From NCBI RefSeq assembly GCF_016734765.1, contig NZ_JAERQE010000020.1, positions 1 through 64,000 of the forward strand: DNA of 64,000 nt, given 5' to 3'. The position numbers were made by a program, and so were the translations under genes. Shown in pieces: positions 32,806 to 41,621 of the stretch. Each line of letters begins with the position of its first letter. The stretch's first letter is position 1. The stretch is from Microvirga soli. Its GTDB lineage: Bacteria; Pseudomonadota; Alphaproteobacteria; Rhizobiales; Beijerinckiaceae. The notes under the pieces are model-generated. The model was given only the letters and a program-made list of their open reading frames with translations. It ran no database searches and was not told the DNA's origin.

Positions 32806-34254
32806 TCATCCCCGGGCCGCAAGGGGCAATGAATAGGGCGCCAGAACAGACAGGGGGCGACCCTGCGGATCGTCCTGCTCCGCTCTTCGGGAGGCGCGCC
32901 TCTGGGCATCCTGGAGTTCTCGGATCGCCCCGTCGTAATCCAGGTTGGCGACCCGGCGATTCTTCACGACGGCTCGACCGTCCACATAGACATCGCGGAT
33001 GGCACGCTCTGCGGCGCAGTGGATCAGGTTGCGCAACGGATCGTGGATCGGTTGCATGGCCGGGTGGCTCAGGTCGACGAGCGACAGGTCCGCTTTGGCA
33101 CCGGGCGTCAGGCACCCGATATCGCTACGGCCGAGTGCCTTAGCTCCGCCAACCGTAGCGGCAGAAAAGAGATCACCCGTACTGAGGTCGAAGACGCTGC
33201 GCCCGGCAACGCGCGAGCAGATCATAGCCTCGCGCATTTCCTCGAGCATGTTGAACGGATAGCTGTCTGTGCCGATGCCGACATTGACGCCTGCACGGAG
33301 ATAGCCGCCGAGGCTTTCCAGTGTCATGCCGCTGCGCGCGAAGGTGACGGGGCAGTGAGCGACCGAGGTGCCGCTTCGGGCGAGCCGGTCGAGATCGTCG
33401 CGGCTGCGCTGCCGGGTCCAGGAATGATGATCAAGGAAGATGCAGTGCCCGAGGATCAGATCCGGTCCCAGGATCCCGAGGCGCTCCAGCATGGCCGGCG
33501 CCGTCTCTCCCGTTCGTCGAAGCAGTTCCTCGTGCTCGGCCATGGTCTGCGCCGCATGGATGGTGATCCGCATCCCGCGACGGCGCGCTTCAGCCACCGC
33601 CTCCTTGATCAGCTCCTCCGAGCAGGTCTCTATCTGCGACGGCGCGATCACGCCATCGATGCGGCCGCTGGGATGAGCACGTGCCCGGTCCACGAAGGCG
33701 AGGGCTTCAGCATAGCGCTCCCGTCCTCTGGCCTCGTTCCATTCGAAGTCGAGACGATGGCTGCCGGCCATGCGCCATTGGGCTTCGCGGAAGCCGGGAG
33801 CGAGATAGGCCCGCAATCCACTTTCCGCCGCCAGGGTGAGCCATTGCGCGTGAGGTGATGCGATGTCGAGATGCGTGGTGACGCCGCTGCGCATCAGGTC
33901 GCCCAGCATCACCGTCTGGCAGGCGGCCTTGGCGTCGTCATCGGAATCGATCAGCGCTGAGTATTCATAGAGTGCGTTGCCCCAGAGAGCTGCGGTGCCG
34001 GCATCCTCGAACAGCCCCTTGGCGATGGGCTCGTCTCCGGAATGACAGTGCACGTTTACAAAGCCGGGCATCACCATGATGGAAGCGCCGGCAATCTCCT
34101 CATCGGCACGGCCGTCGTAGGCAGGGCCGACATAAAGAATCCCTGCTTTGGAGAAGGCCACATCGGCATCCTGCATGTAGACGTGTCTCGATGCGCCTTC
34201 GTCCCAGGCGACCACCCAAGCGGCTTTTCGGACAACCGTTACTGTGTCAGTCAT
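32806..34254 (-). CDS. amidohydrolase/deaminase of the TrzN/AtzB-cytosine deaminase group, copy 2
   Basis: 482 residues. Same architecture as the copy at 30624: VAWDEGASRHVYMQDADVAF at the N-terminus, GFVNVHCHSGDEP with HxH, MRITIHAAQTMAEHEELL, LILGHCIFLDHHSWTRQ and VGIGTDSYPFNMLEEM. All metal-site residues are present, so both copies should be enzymes. Two active paralogues flanking a racemase suggest different stereochemistry or successive substrates. Downstream spacing to the racemase is seven bases. The C-terminus carries an extra charged helix (DAQRRASRRAEQDD). Confidence 0.88.
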   Translation of the reverse strand: MTDTVTVVRKAAWVVAWDEGASRHVYMQDADVAFSKAGILYVGPAYDGRADEEIAGASIMVMPGFVNVHCHSGDEPIAKGLFEDAGTAALWGNALYEYSALIDSDDDAKAACQTVMLGDLMRSGVTTHLDIASPHAQWLTLAAESGLRAYLAPGFREAQWRMAGSHRLDFEWNEARGRERYAEALAFVDRARAHPSGRIDGVIAPSQIETCSEELIKEAVAEARRRGMRITIHAAQTMAEHEELLRRTGETAPAMLERLGILGPDLILGHCIFLDHHSWTRQRSRDDLDRLARSGTSVAHCPVTFARSGMTLESLGGYLRAGVNVGIGTDSYPFNMLEEMREAMICSRVAGRSVFDLSTGDLFSAATVGGAKALGRSDIGCLTPGAKADLSLVDLSHPAMQPIHDPLRNLIHCAAERAIRDVYVDGRAVVKNRRVANLDYDGAIRELQDAQRRASRRAEQDDPQGRPLSVLAPYSLPLAARG

Positions 34255-34323
34255 GATGTGGTGAACCGATGCAAAGAGAGGAATGTTGGTGGGTTGGAGG
34301 GCCGCTTGGTCTCGGCCGCGTGC

Positions 34324-35781
34324 TCACAAAAGATGTGCCCCGAAATTGGTCTGTGGGTTGAATTCCGGGCTCAGGCGTCCGGTCGGCCGCATCGATGCGG
34401 CAGCCTCACGCAGCTGCAGCTGGCCTGACCCAGGCGTGGCCTGGAGCGTCCCATCGGCGATGATCACTTCACCCCGGCGCAGGACAGTCTCGGGCCAGCC
34501 ACGCAGCATGCGGCCGGAAAAGGGGTTGTAGCCAACATTGTCGTGCAGTCCGTCATCGGTGAGCATGACTTGGCGATCAGGGTTCCAGATCGCGATGTCG
34601 GCGTCTGCTCCCACAGCGATGGCGCCCTTGCGCGGGTGAAGGCCGTAGATCTTTGCCGGAGCCGTCGCCGTCAGCTCGACGAACTTCTCCAGGCTCGACC
34701 TGCCCTGGCTCACCATGGCGTCGAAGAGCAGCGGCAAACGTGTCTCAAGTCCCGGCAGTCCATTGGCGATCTGCTTGAAGTCCGGATTGGCACCGGCGGA
34801 AAGCTTGCCGCTCTCATCGAACCTGTAGGGCGCGTGATCGGAGGAGACGACCTGAAGATCACCGAGTTCGAGTGCGCGCCACAAGGCGTTCTGATCCTCC
34901 GTCGAGCGGGGAGGAGGGCTGCACATCCATTTGGCGCCCTCCAGACCCGGCCGGTCGAGATCCTGCGTCGTCAGAAACAGGTATTGCGGGCATGTTTCGG
35001 CAAAGACCTTGATGCCTTCGCCACGGGCGCGGCGAATGACGGCAGCACCTTCAACAGTGGAGACATGGAACAGCATGATGGGCTGATCCAGAAGCTGTGA
35101 AAAGCGGATGAGCCGCTCGAAAGCCTCGATCTCGCATACGCGCGGGTGGCTTACTCCGTGGAACTTGGGCTCGATATAGCCGCGAGACACAAGCCTGTCG
35201 GCCATCCACTTGATCATCCCATGGTTCTCGGCATGGGCGCAGACCAGGGCCCCATACTTGCGGGCCACCATCATGACATCCAGAACCTGCTCGTCGAGAA
35301 GGCGAACGCGATCGTAGGTCATGAAGATCTTGATCGATCTGTGCCCGCTCTGGATCAGTTCCGGCAAGTCGCGTTCCAGTGTTTCCGGCGTCGGGTCGGA
35401 AATCCAGAGATGGAAAGCGTAGTCGGTCACGGCACCGGCTGCAGCAAGGCGCGTGTAATTCTCGACCACCTCACGCAGGCTGTCGCCGCGATGCTGAGCT
35501 GCGAAGGAGATGACAGTCGTCGTCCCGCCGAAGGCAGCCGAGCGGGTCGCCGACTCGAAGGTGTCGGCGTTCATCAGCCCGCCGCCTGAGAGCTGCTCAA
35601 TATGGCAATGGGCATCAACGCCCCCGGGCAGGATCAGCTTACCTGTCGCATCAATGTTGCGTCGTCCGTCTGGAAGGTTCCTGCCCAGTGCTACAATCTG
35701 GCTACCATGAATCGCAACATCAGCGGTCGCTACGCCTTCGACAGTCGCAAGCCTTCCGCCTTTGATGACCAGATCGTACAC
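34324..35781 (-). CDS. dihydropyrimidinase/hydantoinase
   Basis: 485 residues from GTG 35781 (GGAGCG seven bases upstream); a frame from ATG 35841 would add 20 residues. YDLVIKGGRLATVEGVATAD starts the beta-sandwich. HxH lies in GGVDAHCHIEQ and the carboxylated lysine in HRSIKIFMTYDRV. Other ligands lie in VCAHAENHGMI, IMLFHVSTVEG and VSSDHAPYRFD. This is a cyclic amidase that hydrolyses hydantoins, dihydropyrimidines or similar rings to carbamoyl acids. Cysteine instead of Thr/Leu in HCH is mildly unusual. No separate N-carbamoylase gene is seen nearby. Confidence 0.92.
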   Translation of the reverse strand: MYDLVIKGGRLATVEGVATADVAIHGSQIVALGRNLPDGRRNIDATGKLILPGGVDAHCHIEQLSGGGLMNADTFESATRSAAFGGTTTVISFAAQHRGDSLREVVENYTRLAAAGAVTDYAFHLWISDPTPETLERDLPELIQSGHRSIKIFMTYDRVRLLDEQVLDVMMVARKYGALVCAHAENHGMIKWMADRLVSRGYIEPKFHGVSHPRVCEIEAFERLIRFSQLLDQPIMLFHVSTVEGAAVIRRARGEGIKVFAETCPQYLFLTTQDLDRPGLEGAKWMCSPPPRSTEDQNALWRALELGDLQVVSSDHAPYRFDESGKLSAGANPDFKQIANGLPGLETRLPLLFDAMVSQGRSSLEKFVELTATAPAKIYGLHPRKGAIAVGADADIAIWNPDRQVMLTDDGLHDNVGYNPFSGRMLRGWPETVLRRGEVIIADGTLQATPGSGQLQLREAAASMRPTGRLSPEFNPQTNFGAHLL

Positions 35782-35905
35782 GAGGGGTCGCTCCCTGAAG
35801 CTTGGTATTGTGATATTGTTCAAGCTCTGTTCTGCATGCAATCTAGGCAGATAGAGTGAAGCTCAGCAAGGGGCCTACTTTCATATCACTGCTAGAAACC
35901 GCCTA

Positions 35906-37531
35906 TTAGGGCGAAGTCTCGGAAGGGCGGTTGGCTTCGAGACATCTCTTCGCCTCGAGTTCCTCTCGGATGGTTCTCTTCGTGATTTTTCCGTATGCCG
36001 ATTTCGGTAGGGTATCCCAGAAGAACACGCGCTTCGGGAGCTTGTAACGGGCTATCCTGCCATCAAGCCAAGCGAGGAGTTCACCCTCGCTGAGCGACTG
36101 ACCAAGTCGCAAAGCGCAGACGGCCACGCCCGCTTCGCCCCAGGTCCTGTCAGGCACGCCCAATACCGCGACCTCGGCGACAGCCGGGTGGGTGAGGATC
36201 TTCTCCTCGATTTCGCGTGGATAGATGTTCGAGCCGCCCGAAATATACATATCCGAGGCGCGACCGGTGATGAACAGGAAGCCCTCCTCGTCTACATGGC
36301 CGAGATCGCCGGTCCTGAACCAGCCGTCCCGAAAGGCTTTCGCGTTAGCCTCCGGGTTGTTGTAGTAGCCCGCGAAGACGGCCGGGCCGCAGACGCAGAT
36401 CTCACCTGTCGCGCCCGCCGGCACCTCGCGCCCCTGATTGTCCTTGATCGAAACCTGCATGCCTGTGCGCTCGTAGCCGCAGGTGCCCACCTTCACGTCG
36501 GGGCCATCCTCGGGATCATGGAGCCAGGGAGGCAGCACGGTGATGTTGCCGGTGACCTCGCCGAGACCAAAATACTGCACCAGCACTTTTCCGAGTTTCT
36601 TCAGCGCGTGCTTCTGGTCCTCCCGGTACATGGGGGCGCCCGCATAGATCACGTAGCGCAGAGACGAGTGATCGTGCGCGTCGACCGAGGGGTGTTCCGT
36701 CAGGAGCTTCACGATGGTCGGCACCGTGAACATGTTCGTGACGCGCCACATCTCGACGAGCGCCCAGGCCTCGTCGACGTCGAAGCGTTCGCTCGACAAC
36801 AGCACGGTCTTGGCGGCTCGTGCCACCTGCACGAGCTGGTGGATGCCGGCACCGTGGGACAGAGGCGCAACCACCAGGGATGCATCGGCATTTGTCGTGC
36901 CCGGCATCAGGTCGCAGAGATGATTGGTGATCACAAAGGCCATCTGACCATGGGTCAGAACAGCAGCTTTGGGACGTCCCGTCGTTCCGGAGGTGAAGAA
37001 GAACCAGCAGGGATCGTCGTGCTCCACCGCCACTGCCGACATCGTTTGCCCCAGATGATGCTCGACCAGATCGTCATAGTTGTCTCCGATGCTCGAACGG
37101 CCGATGGAGATCTGAAACCGTATAGCTGGTGCTGCCTCGCGGACCTTTGCGGCATGCTCCGGAAAGTCGCCATGGCAAATCATGACTACGGAGCTGCTCG
37201 CCTGGGCCAGATAGGCGACCTCATCCGGAGTCTGGCGGAAGTTCGTCGGCACCCAGACGGCACCTAGCCGGAAGCAGGCGAACATCGATTCGAACATCTG
37301 GTTGCAGTTCTTGGACTGCACCAGCACCCGGTCACCTTTCCCGATGCCCTTTGCCGCGAGCGCCGCCGCCATGGCATCGACACGTCGGTCAAGCTCGGCC
37401 CAGCTCCATGTGCGCTCGCCCCAGACGAATCCGATCTCCTTGCCGTGCCGACGTGCGGCCTGACGCAGGATGTGGGATAGATTCATGACCCGCTTCGTTG
37501 CCGGCGTGATGAGGGGAGGGGTGCTGTTCAT
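35906..37531 (-). CDS. acyl-CoA synthetase (AMP-forming, ANL superfamily)
   Basis: About 541 residues from ATG 37531 (ATG 37486 is an alternative). The adenylation P-loop is WFFFTSGTTGRPKAAVLTHG. A5 is YFGLGEVTGN, A7 is DGWFRTGDLGHVDEEGF, A8 is ITGRASDMYISGGSNIYPRE, and the catalytic A10 lysine is in PKSAYGKITKRTI. It activates a carboxylate to its CoA thioester. It is downstream of the IclR gene and upstream of the hydantoinase, so it may activate the carbon skeleton left after ring opening. Substrate not inferable. Confidence 0.92.
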   Translation of the reverse strand: MNSTPPLITPATKRVMNLSHILRQAARRHGKEIGFVWGERTWSWAELDRRVDAMAAALAAKGIGKGDRVLVQSKNCNQMFESMFACFRLGAVWVPTNFRQTPDEVAYLAQASSSVVMICHGDFPEHAAKVREAAPAIRFQISIGRSSIGDNYDDLVEHHLGQTMSAVAVEHDDPCWFFFTSGTTGRPKAAVLTHGQMAFVITNHLCDLMPGTTNADASLVVAPLSHGAGIHQLVQVARAAKTVLLSSERFDVDEAWALVEMWRVTNMFTVPTIVKLLTEHPSVDAHDHSSLRYVIYAGAPMYREDQKHALKKLGKVLVQYFGLGEVTGNITVLPPWLHDPEDGPDVKVGTCGYERTGMQVSIKDNQGREVPAGATGEICVCGPAVFAGYYNNPEANAKAFRDGWFRTGDLGHVDEEGFLFITGRASDMYISGGSNIYPREIEEKILTHPAVAEVAVLGVPDRTWGEAGVAVCALRLGQSLSEGELLAWLDGRIARYKLPKRVFFWDTLPKSAYGKITKRTIREELEAKRCLEANRPSETSP

Positions 37532-37571
37532 GAGGATCGTTCCGAATGGACGGGGTGGTGGATGCACATGG

Positions 37572-38381
37572 TCAGGCTCCTACGGGCAGAAACATCTTCC
37601 GGAGCTTGCTCTCGATACTATCGACCTCAGCTCTGAGATGGCGGACGAGGTCCTGCTGCCGTCCTGCGCTCATGCGGCTGTCGATGGCCGCGAGACTCAG
37701 CGCGCCGGCGATCCGCCCGTCCGGGAACCTGATCGCAAGGCCGAGGCCCCAGGAACCGGCGACAATGCGCCCTGGATTGAGCGCGTAACCCTGCCGGCGC
37801 GCCGCTGCGATATCGCCACGGATCTGCTCCAATGGATAATAGGCATAGTGGATCTCGAGAGCCTTCCTGTTCGCAGCGATGATGGTCTCCACCTCATGGT
37901 CATCGAGGGAAGCCAGCATGGCGAGCGAGCCGGCGCCGATGCCGAGAGGATGCTGATTTCCAACCTGCAGCGCATGGGTGCGCACGGGGTAGGTGCCTTC
38001 CTCCCGATGCAGGCAAACGGCATAATTGCCGCGCCGCACGGAGAGAAAGCTCGTATCCATCGTGACATCGGAGAGGCTGCGCAGGCTCTCGAGCGAAAGC
38101 TCCAGCAGGCCATGGCGGCGAGACGCGAGGGTGCCGAGCACATAGGCTTCCTCCCCCAGATAATAGCGCCGTGTCCGCGCCTCCTGTTCCACAAGGCCGG
38201 CCCGCATGAGCGCAAGGAGAAGTCGCCTCGCCGTCGGCTTGTTGAGGCCGCTCTCCTCAACGACATCGCTCAGTTGAACTCCGCGTTCCGCTTCTCGCCC
38301 GACGAGCGCCAGCAGGCGCAGAGCCCTGTCTACGCTCTGCGAGCCTGACAGATCTCCAGTCGTCAAGGAAGCGTCATCCAT
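37572..38381 (-). CDS. IclR-family transcriptional regulator
   Basis: 269 residues from ATG 38381. The winged helix spans about 15-75 (QSVDRALRLLALVG, then VEESGLNKPTARRLLLALMR). The effector domain follows, with GNQHPLGIGAGSLAMLASLD and GSWGLGLAIRFPDGRIAGALSLA. IclR proteins regulate catabolic operons and often themselves. A perfect palindrome lies 12 bases upstream of the start. It is the first gene of the six-gene minus-strand run and faces the TRAP binding protein gene across 411 bases, so it may control both directions. Confidence 0.92.
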   Translation of the reverse strand: MDDASLTTGDLSGSQSVDRALRLLALVGREAERGVQLSDVVEESGLNKPTARRLLLALMRAGLVEQEARTRRYYLGEEAYVLGTLASRRHGLLELSLESLRSLSDVTMDTSFLSVRRGNYAVCLHREEGTYPVRTHALQVGNQHPLGIGAGSLAMLASLDDHEVETIIAANRKALEIHYAYYPLEQIRGDIAAARRQGYALNPGRIVAGSWGLGLAIRFPDGRIAGALSLAAIDSRMSAGRQQDLVRHLRAEVDSIESKLRKMFLPVGA

Positions 38382-38392
38382 GGCACAAATCC

Positions 38393-38415
38393 ATCGGTCC
38401 ACATGATGGACCGAT
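38393..38415. promoter_or_regulatory. inverted repeat upstream of iclR-type gene (operator candidate)
   Basis: ATCGGTCC, seven-base spacer, GGACCGAT: perfect 8-bp arms starting 12 bases before the regulator's ATG. A likely autoregulatory IclR site. Confidence 0.6.
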
Positions 38416-38527
38416 AGTGGTGGTCCTTATCCTTTCTCTCAGGCTAGATCGCTTCGACCTATGTTGCAATGGTTCGCAAGACGTGTATCTTTTTGCGATC
38501 ATCTGAGAAACAAAGATCCATAAGATG

Positions 38528-38542
38528 GACCTGACGCAGGTC
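38528..38542. promoter_or_regulatory. second inverted repeat in the iclR-TRAP intergenic region
   Basis: GACCTG-ACG-CAGGTC, perfect 6-bp arms, within the 411-base gap between the divergent IclR and TRAP genes. It shares the GACC/GGTC core of the site at 38393. Nothing else in the gap could be supported. Confidence 0.4.
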
Positions 38543-38792
38543 ATTTGTTGCTCTTGTGGCCCGAACCGGAGAGAGCAGGATAATCGTTGAGGGAGCCGCC
38601 GTGAAGTTCTCTCAACCTTGCGTGCAGGCCGTCCCGGTTCCCTCGATTGGAGCGTGAGAGATGTTACGCTGTATTTGAACTTGGTTGTCGCTGGCGCCAC
38701 CGTCGCCCCGCTTCCAAGCATCTCCACCGCCTTCCTGTGACACGGGAGAACGCCTTAAGTCGCTTTAAACAACAAGTATGAGGGAGAGAAAC

Positions 38793-39803
38793 ATGATCAT
38801 TTCACGCCGGACCCTGCTGCAGGGCACCACATCCGCCGCACTCGTCGGCAGCTTCGGAGTTCGTGCCCAATCGGCCGAATTCACCTACAAATATGCCAAC
38901 AACCTGCCTGTCACGCACCCGATGAATCTGCGGGCGAAGGAAGCCGCCGACAGGATCAAGCAGGAAACGGGCGGACGGGTCGAGATCCAGATCTTCCCCA
39001 ACAACCAGCTCGGCTCGGACACGGATATGCTGAGCCAGGTCCGCTCGGGCGGAGTCGAGTTCTTCACCCTATCGCCCTTGATCCTGTCCACCCTTGTGCC
39101 CAATGCCTCGATCAGCGGGATCGGTTTCGCCTTCCCGAACTACGACAGCGTCTGGAAGGCCATGGACGGCGAGCTCGGCGCCTATGTGCGCGGCCAGATC
39201 ACCAAGGCCAATCTGGTCGTGATGGACAAGATCTGGGACAACGGATTCCGCCAGACCACGAGCTCCAACAAGCCGATTCAGACGCCGGACGATCTGAAGG
39301 GCTTCAAGATCCGTGTGCCGGTAAGTCCGCTCTGGACGTCCATGTTCACCGCCTTCGGCTCTGCCCCGGCCAGCATCAACTTCGCAGAAGTCTATACAGC
39401 GCTGCAGACGAAGATTGTCGACGGGCAGGAGAACCCGCTTGCGATCATATCGACTGCAAAACTCTTCGAGGTGCAGAAATTCACGTCCATGACCAACCAC
39501 ATGTGGGATGGGTTCTGGTTCCTGGCCAATCGCCGCGCCTGGGAGCGGCTGCCGGAGGAGCTGCGCCCGATCGTCGCCAAGCACCTCAATGCTGCCGCCG
39601 TCGAAGAGCGCGCCGACGTGGCGAAGCTGAATGCCGGCCTTAAGGACGAACTCGTCTCCAAGGGCATGCAATTCAACGATCCTGATCCGGCCCTCTTCCG
39701 CGAGGCGCTGCGCAAGGCGGGCTTCTATGCCGAGTGGAAGAAGAAGTATGGCGACGAGGCCTGGGCCATCCTCGAGAAAGCCGTGGGCACCAGCCTCGCC
39801 TGA
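38793..39803 (+). CDS. TRAP transporter solute-binding protein, DctP family
   Basis: 336 residues. The N-terminus ISRRTLLQGTTSAALVGSFG is a twin-arginine-like signal. The mature protein reads YKYANNLPVTHPMNLRAKEA, then GRVEIQIFPNNQLGSDTDML and the carboxylate-binding arginine region LKGFKIRVPVSP, followed by FAEVYTALQTKIVDGQENPL, the DctP signature. It is the periplasmic receptor for an organic acid. GGGAGAG precedes ATG 38793. The membrane genes dctQ and dctM that usually follow are not in the window. Confidence 0.92.
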   Translation: MIISRRTLLQGTTSAALVGSFGVRAQSAEFTYKYANNLPVTHPMNLRAKEAADRIKQETGGRVEIQIFPNNQLGSDTDMLSQVRSGGVEFFTLSPLILSTLVPNASISGIGFAFPNYDSVWKAMDGELGAYVRGQITKANLVVMDKIWDNGFRQTTSSNKPIQTPDDLKGFKIRVPVSPLWTSMFTAFGSAPASINFAEVYTALQTKIVDGQENPLAIISTAKLFEVQKFTSMTNHMWDGFWFLANRRAWERLPEELRPIVAKHLNAAAVEERADVAKLNAGLKDELVSKGMQFNDPDPALFREALRKAGFYAEWKKKYGDEAWAILEKAVGTSLA

Positions 39804-39815
39804 TCTCCACCGTCG

Positions 39816-39838
39816 CGACCGGCGGGTTCCGCCGGTCG
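39816..39838 (+). terminator. strong stem-loop after the TRAP binding protein gene
   Basis: CGACCGGCGG, loop GTT, CCGCCGGTCG: a perfect 10-bp stem 13 bases after the stop. There is no T-run, so it may stabilise the upstream mRNA or attenuate read-through into the SDR gene rather than terminate outright. Confidence 0.55.
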
Positions 39839-39882
39839 TATCATGCTTCCTGTGGACCTGATCGGACGCGTTGGAGAACTGC

Positions 39883-40686
39883 ATGGTCGACCGTCTGAAG
39901 GGAAAAGCGGCCATCGTTTTCGGGGCTGGATCCTCAGGAGCCGGCTGGGGCAACGGCAAGGCGGCGGCGGTTGCCTATGCCCGCGAGGGAGCCCGCATCG
40001 CCTGTATCGATCTCGTCCAGGAGGCGGCGGAAGAAACGGCATCGCTCATTGCACAGGAGGGCGGCGAGGCTGTCGCGCTTGCTGCGGACGTCACCGCAAC
40101 GAGTTCGGTCGAGAATGCGGTCGCTCAGGCTATCACGAGTTTCGGTCGCATCGACATCCTGCATAACAATGTGGGCGTGACCCATATGGGTGGACCGGTC
40201 GAGCTGACCGAGGAGCAGTTCGAGGCAGCGTTGAAGCTCAATATCGGGCCTGTTTATCGCACCGCCAAGGCGGTGATCCCGCACATGCTTCGCCAGGGAG
40301 GCGGTGCCATCGTCAACATTTCTTCCCTCGCGGCGATCCGATGGACGGGCTATCCCTATTTCGCCTACTACGCCACCAAGGCGGCAGTGAACCAGGCGAC
40401 GGTGGCGCTTGCGATGCAATACGCCCGTCAAGGAATTCGGGCCAACTGCATCATGCCTGGTCTCATCGACACGCCGCTGATCTACCGGCAGATTTCCAAC
40501 CAATACGCCTCCGTCGAGGACATGGTGGCTGCGCGCAATGCGGCCGTGCCGATGGGCCGGATGGGAACGGCCTGGGATGTGGCCAACGCGGCGGTCTTCC
40601 TCGCGTCAGAAGAAGCGCAGTTCATCACAGGCGTTTGCCTTCCGGTGGACGGCGGACAGAGCTGCGCCGTCTCCGAGTTCCGTTGA
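39883..40686 (+). CDS. short-chain dehydrogenase/reductase
   Basis: 267 residues from ATG 39883 (GGAG six bases upstream). Cofactor motif AAIVFGAGSSGAGWGNGKAA, NNVG in DILHNNVGVTHMG, catalytic Ser in AIVNISSLAAIRW, Tyr/Lys in YFAYYATKAAVNQ, and a C-terminal GVCLPVDGGQSC. It is a classical SDR acting on a hydroxyl or keto group with NAD(P). The insert in the glycine motif (GSSGAGWGNG) is longer than usual and recurs in a known SDR subgroup. It follows the TRAP receptor and precedes the PPC-domain gene, probably one transcription unit. Confidence 0.92.
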   Translation: MVDRLKGKAAIVFGAGSSGAGWGNGKAAAVAYAREGARIACIDLVQEAAEETASLIAQEGGEAVALAADVTATSSVENAVAQAITSFGRIDILHNNVGVTHMGGPVELTEEQFEAALKLNIGPVYRTAKAVIPHMLRQGGGAIVNISSLAAIRWTGYPYFAYYATKAAVNQATVALAMQYARQGIRANCIMPGLIDTPLIYRQISNQYASVEDMVAARNAAVPMGRMGTAWDVANAAVFLASEEAQFITGVCLPVDGGQSCAVSEFR

Positions 40687-40735
40687 CGGAACAGGTTATA
40701 GGTGCGGAATGATGCTGCGGGAGTGTTGATTGACC

Positions 40736-41593
40736 ATGAGGCGCATCGATCATCCTGGGCCCGCTGCATCGGAGCGCATTGCTGCCGTCACCGGGTCTGC
40801 CGTTCCGCTCCGTTTCGTGCTGGAGCCAGGCCTGACGGTCGATGAGGCCGTTGCCGCAGGCATGAACGGTGCCGACTGTATCGGCGGCTTCGTTGAATTC
40901 CGGGGCGGCCGATGCGAGCCGTTCCGCTATGTGAAGCCGGCCACATCCTCTGATCCGCGTTATGTCGCTTGGTACAGCGAGACCTTCGAACCGGCCGGGC
41001 TGGTAAATGTGACTCGCGCCTGTGCCGTCGTCGGAATCCGGGACGGCAAAACCTTCCTCCATTGCCACGGCGTCTGGGACACGTCCGAGGGAACGCGTAT
41101 GGGCCACATGCTTGCTCCCTTGTCCGTGGTCGCGGAACCCATCGAGGTAACGGGCATCGGGTTCAAGGATGCCACCTTTGAGGCTGTTCCGGATCAGGAG
41201 ACGAACTTCACCTTGTTCGAGCCGGCTCACAGGGCCGGGGCAGATCCTGCAATGGCAGGAAAAGGCGCGCTGGTTGCAAAGGTCCGGCCCAATCAGGACA
41301 TCATCCTCGCCGTCGAAGACATCTGTTCGCGGCATGGAATTACAAGAGCCAATGTCTATGGCATCGGCAGCCTGAACGAGGTGCGCTTTGTCGGTGGAAC
41401 TCGCGTGAATTCACACGCGACCGAGGTGCTGATCCGCCATGGCGCAGTGCAGAGTAACGATGGGCAGGCTCACGCGCGGCTTGTGGTCGATGTTGTCGAT
41501 CTGGAGGGCGGTATCTCCTCAGGAGAAATCGTCCGAGGCGACAATCCCGTGTGCGTCACCTTCGAACTCGTCATCGAGGCAGTTGAGGTATGA
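40736..41593 (+). CDS. tandem PPC/DUF296-domain protein
   Basis: About 285 residues with two PPC (DUF296) domains. The first is roughly residues 25-140, with KTFLHCHGVWDTSEG containing the histidine pair. The second is about 155-280, with LAVEDICSRHGITRANVYGI and HARLVVDVVDLEGGISSGEI. Single PPC domains trimerise and are found in plant AT-hook proteins and in bacterial proteins of unknown role. A two-domain form next to an SDR suggests an accessory or enzymatic role in the same pathway. TTG 40730, better spaced from GGGAG, is an alternative start. Confidence 0.75.
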   Translation: MRRIDHPGPAASERIAAVTGSAVPLRFVLEPGLTVDEAVAAGMNGADCIGGFVEFRGGRCEPFRYVKPATSSDPRYVAWYSETFEPAGLVNVTRACAVVGIRDGKTFLHCHGVWDTSEGTRMGHMLAPLSVVAEPIEVTGIGFKDATFEAVPDQETNFTLFEPAHRAGADPAMAGKGALVAKVRPNQDIILAVEDICSRHGITRANVYGIGSLNEVRFVGGTRVNSHATEVLIRHGAVQSNDGQAHARLVVDVVDLEGGISSGEIVRGDNPVCVTFELVIEAVEV

Positions 41594-41594
41594 A

Positions 41595-41617
41595 GCCTGG
41601 GAGGTGTTTTCCCAGGC
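41595..41617. terminator. stem-loop between convergent genes
   Basis: GCCTGGGA, loop GGTGTTT, TCCCAGGC: a perfect 8-bp stem two bases after the PPC gene stop and just before the convergent GAF gene stop. No strong T-run; a possible weak terminator. Confidence 0.45.
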
Positions 41618-41621
41618 GGGA

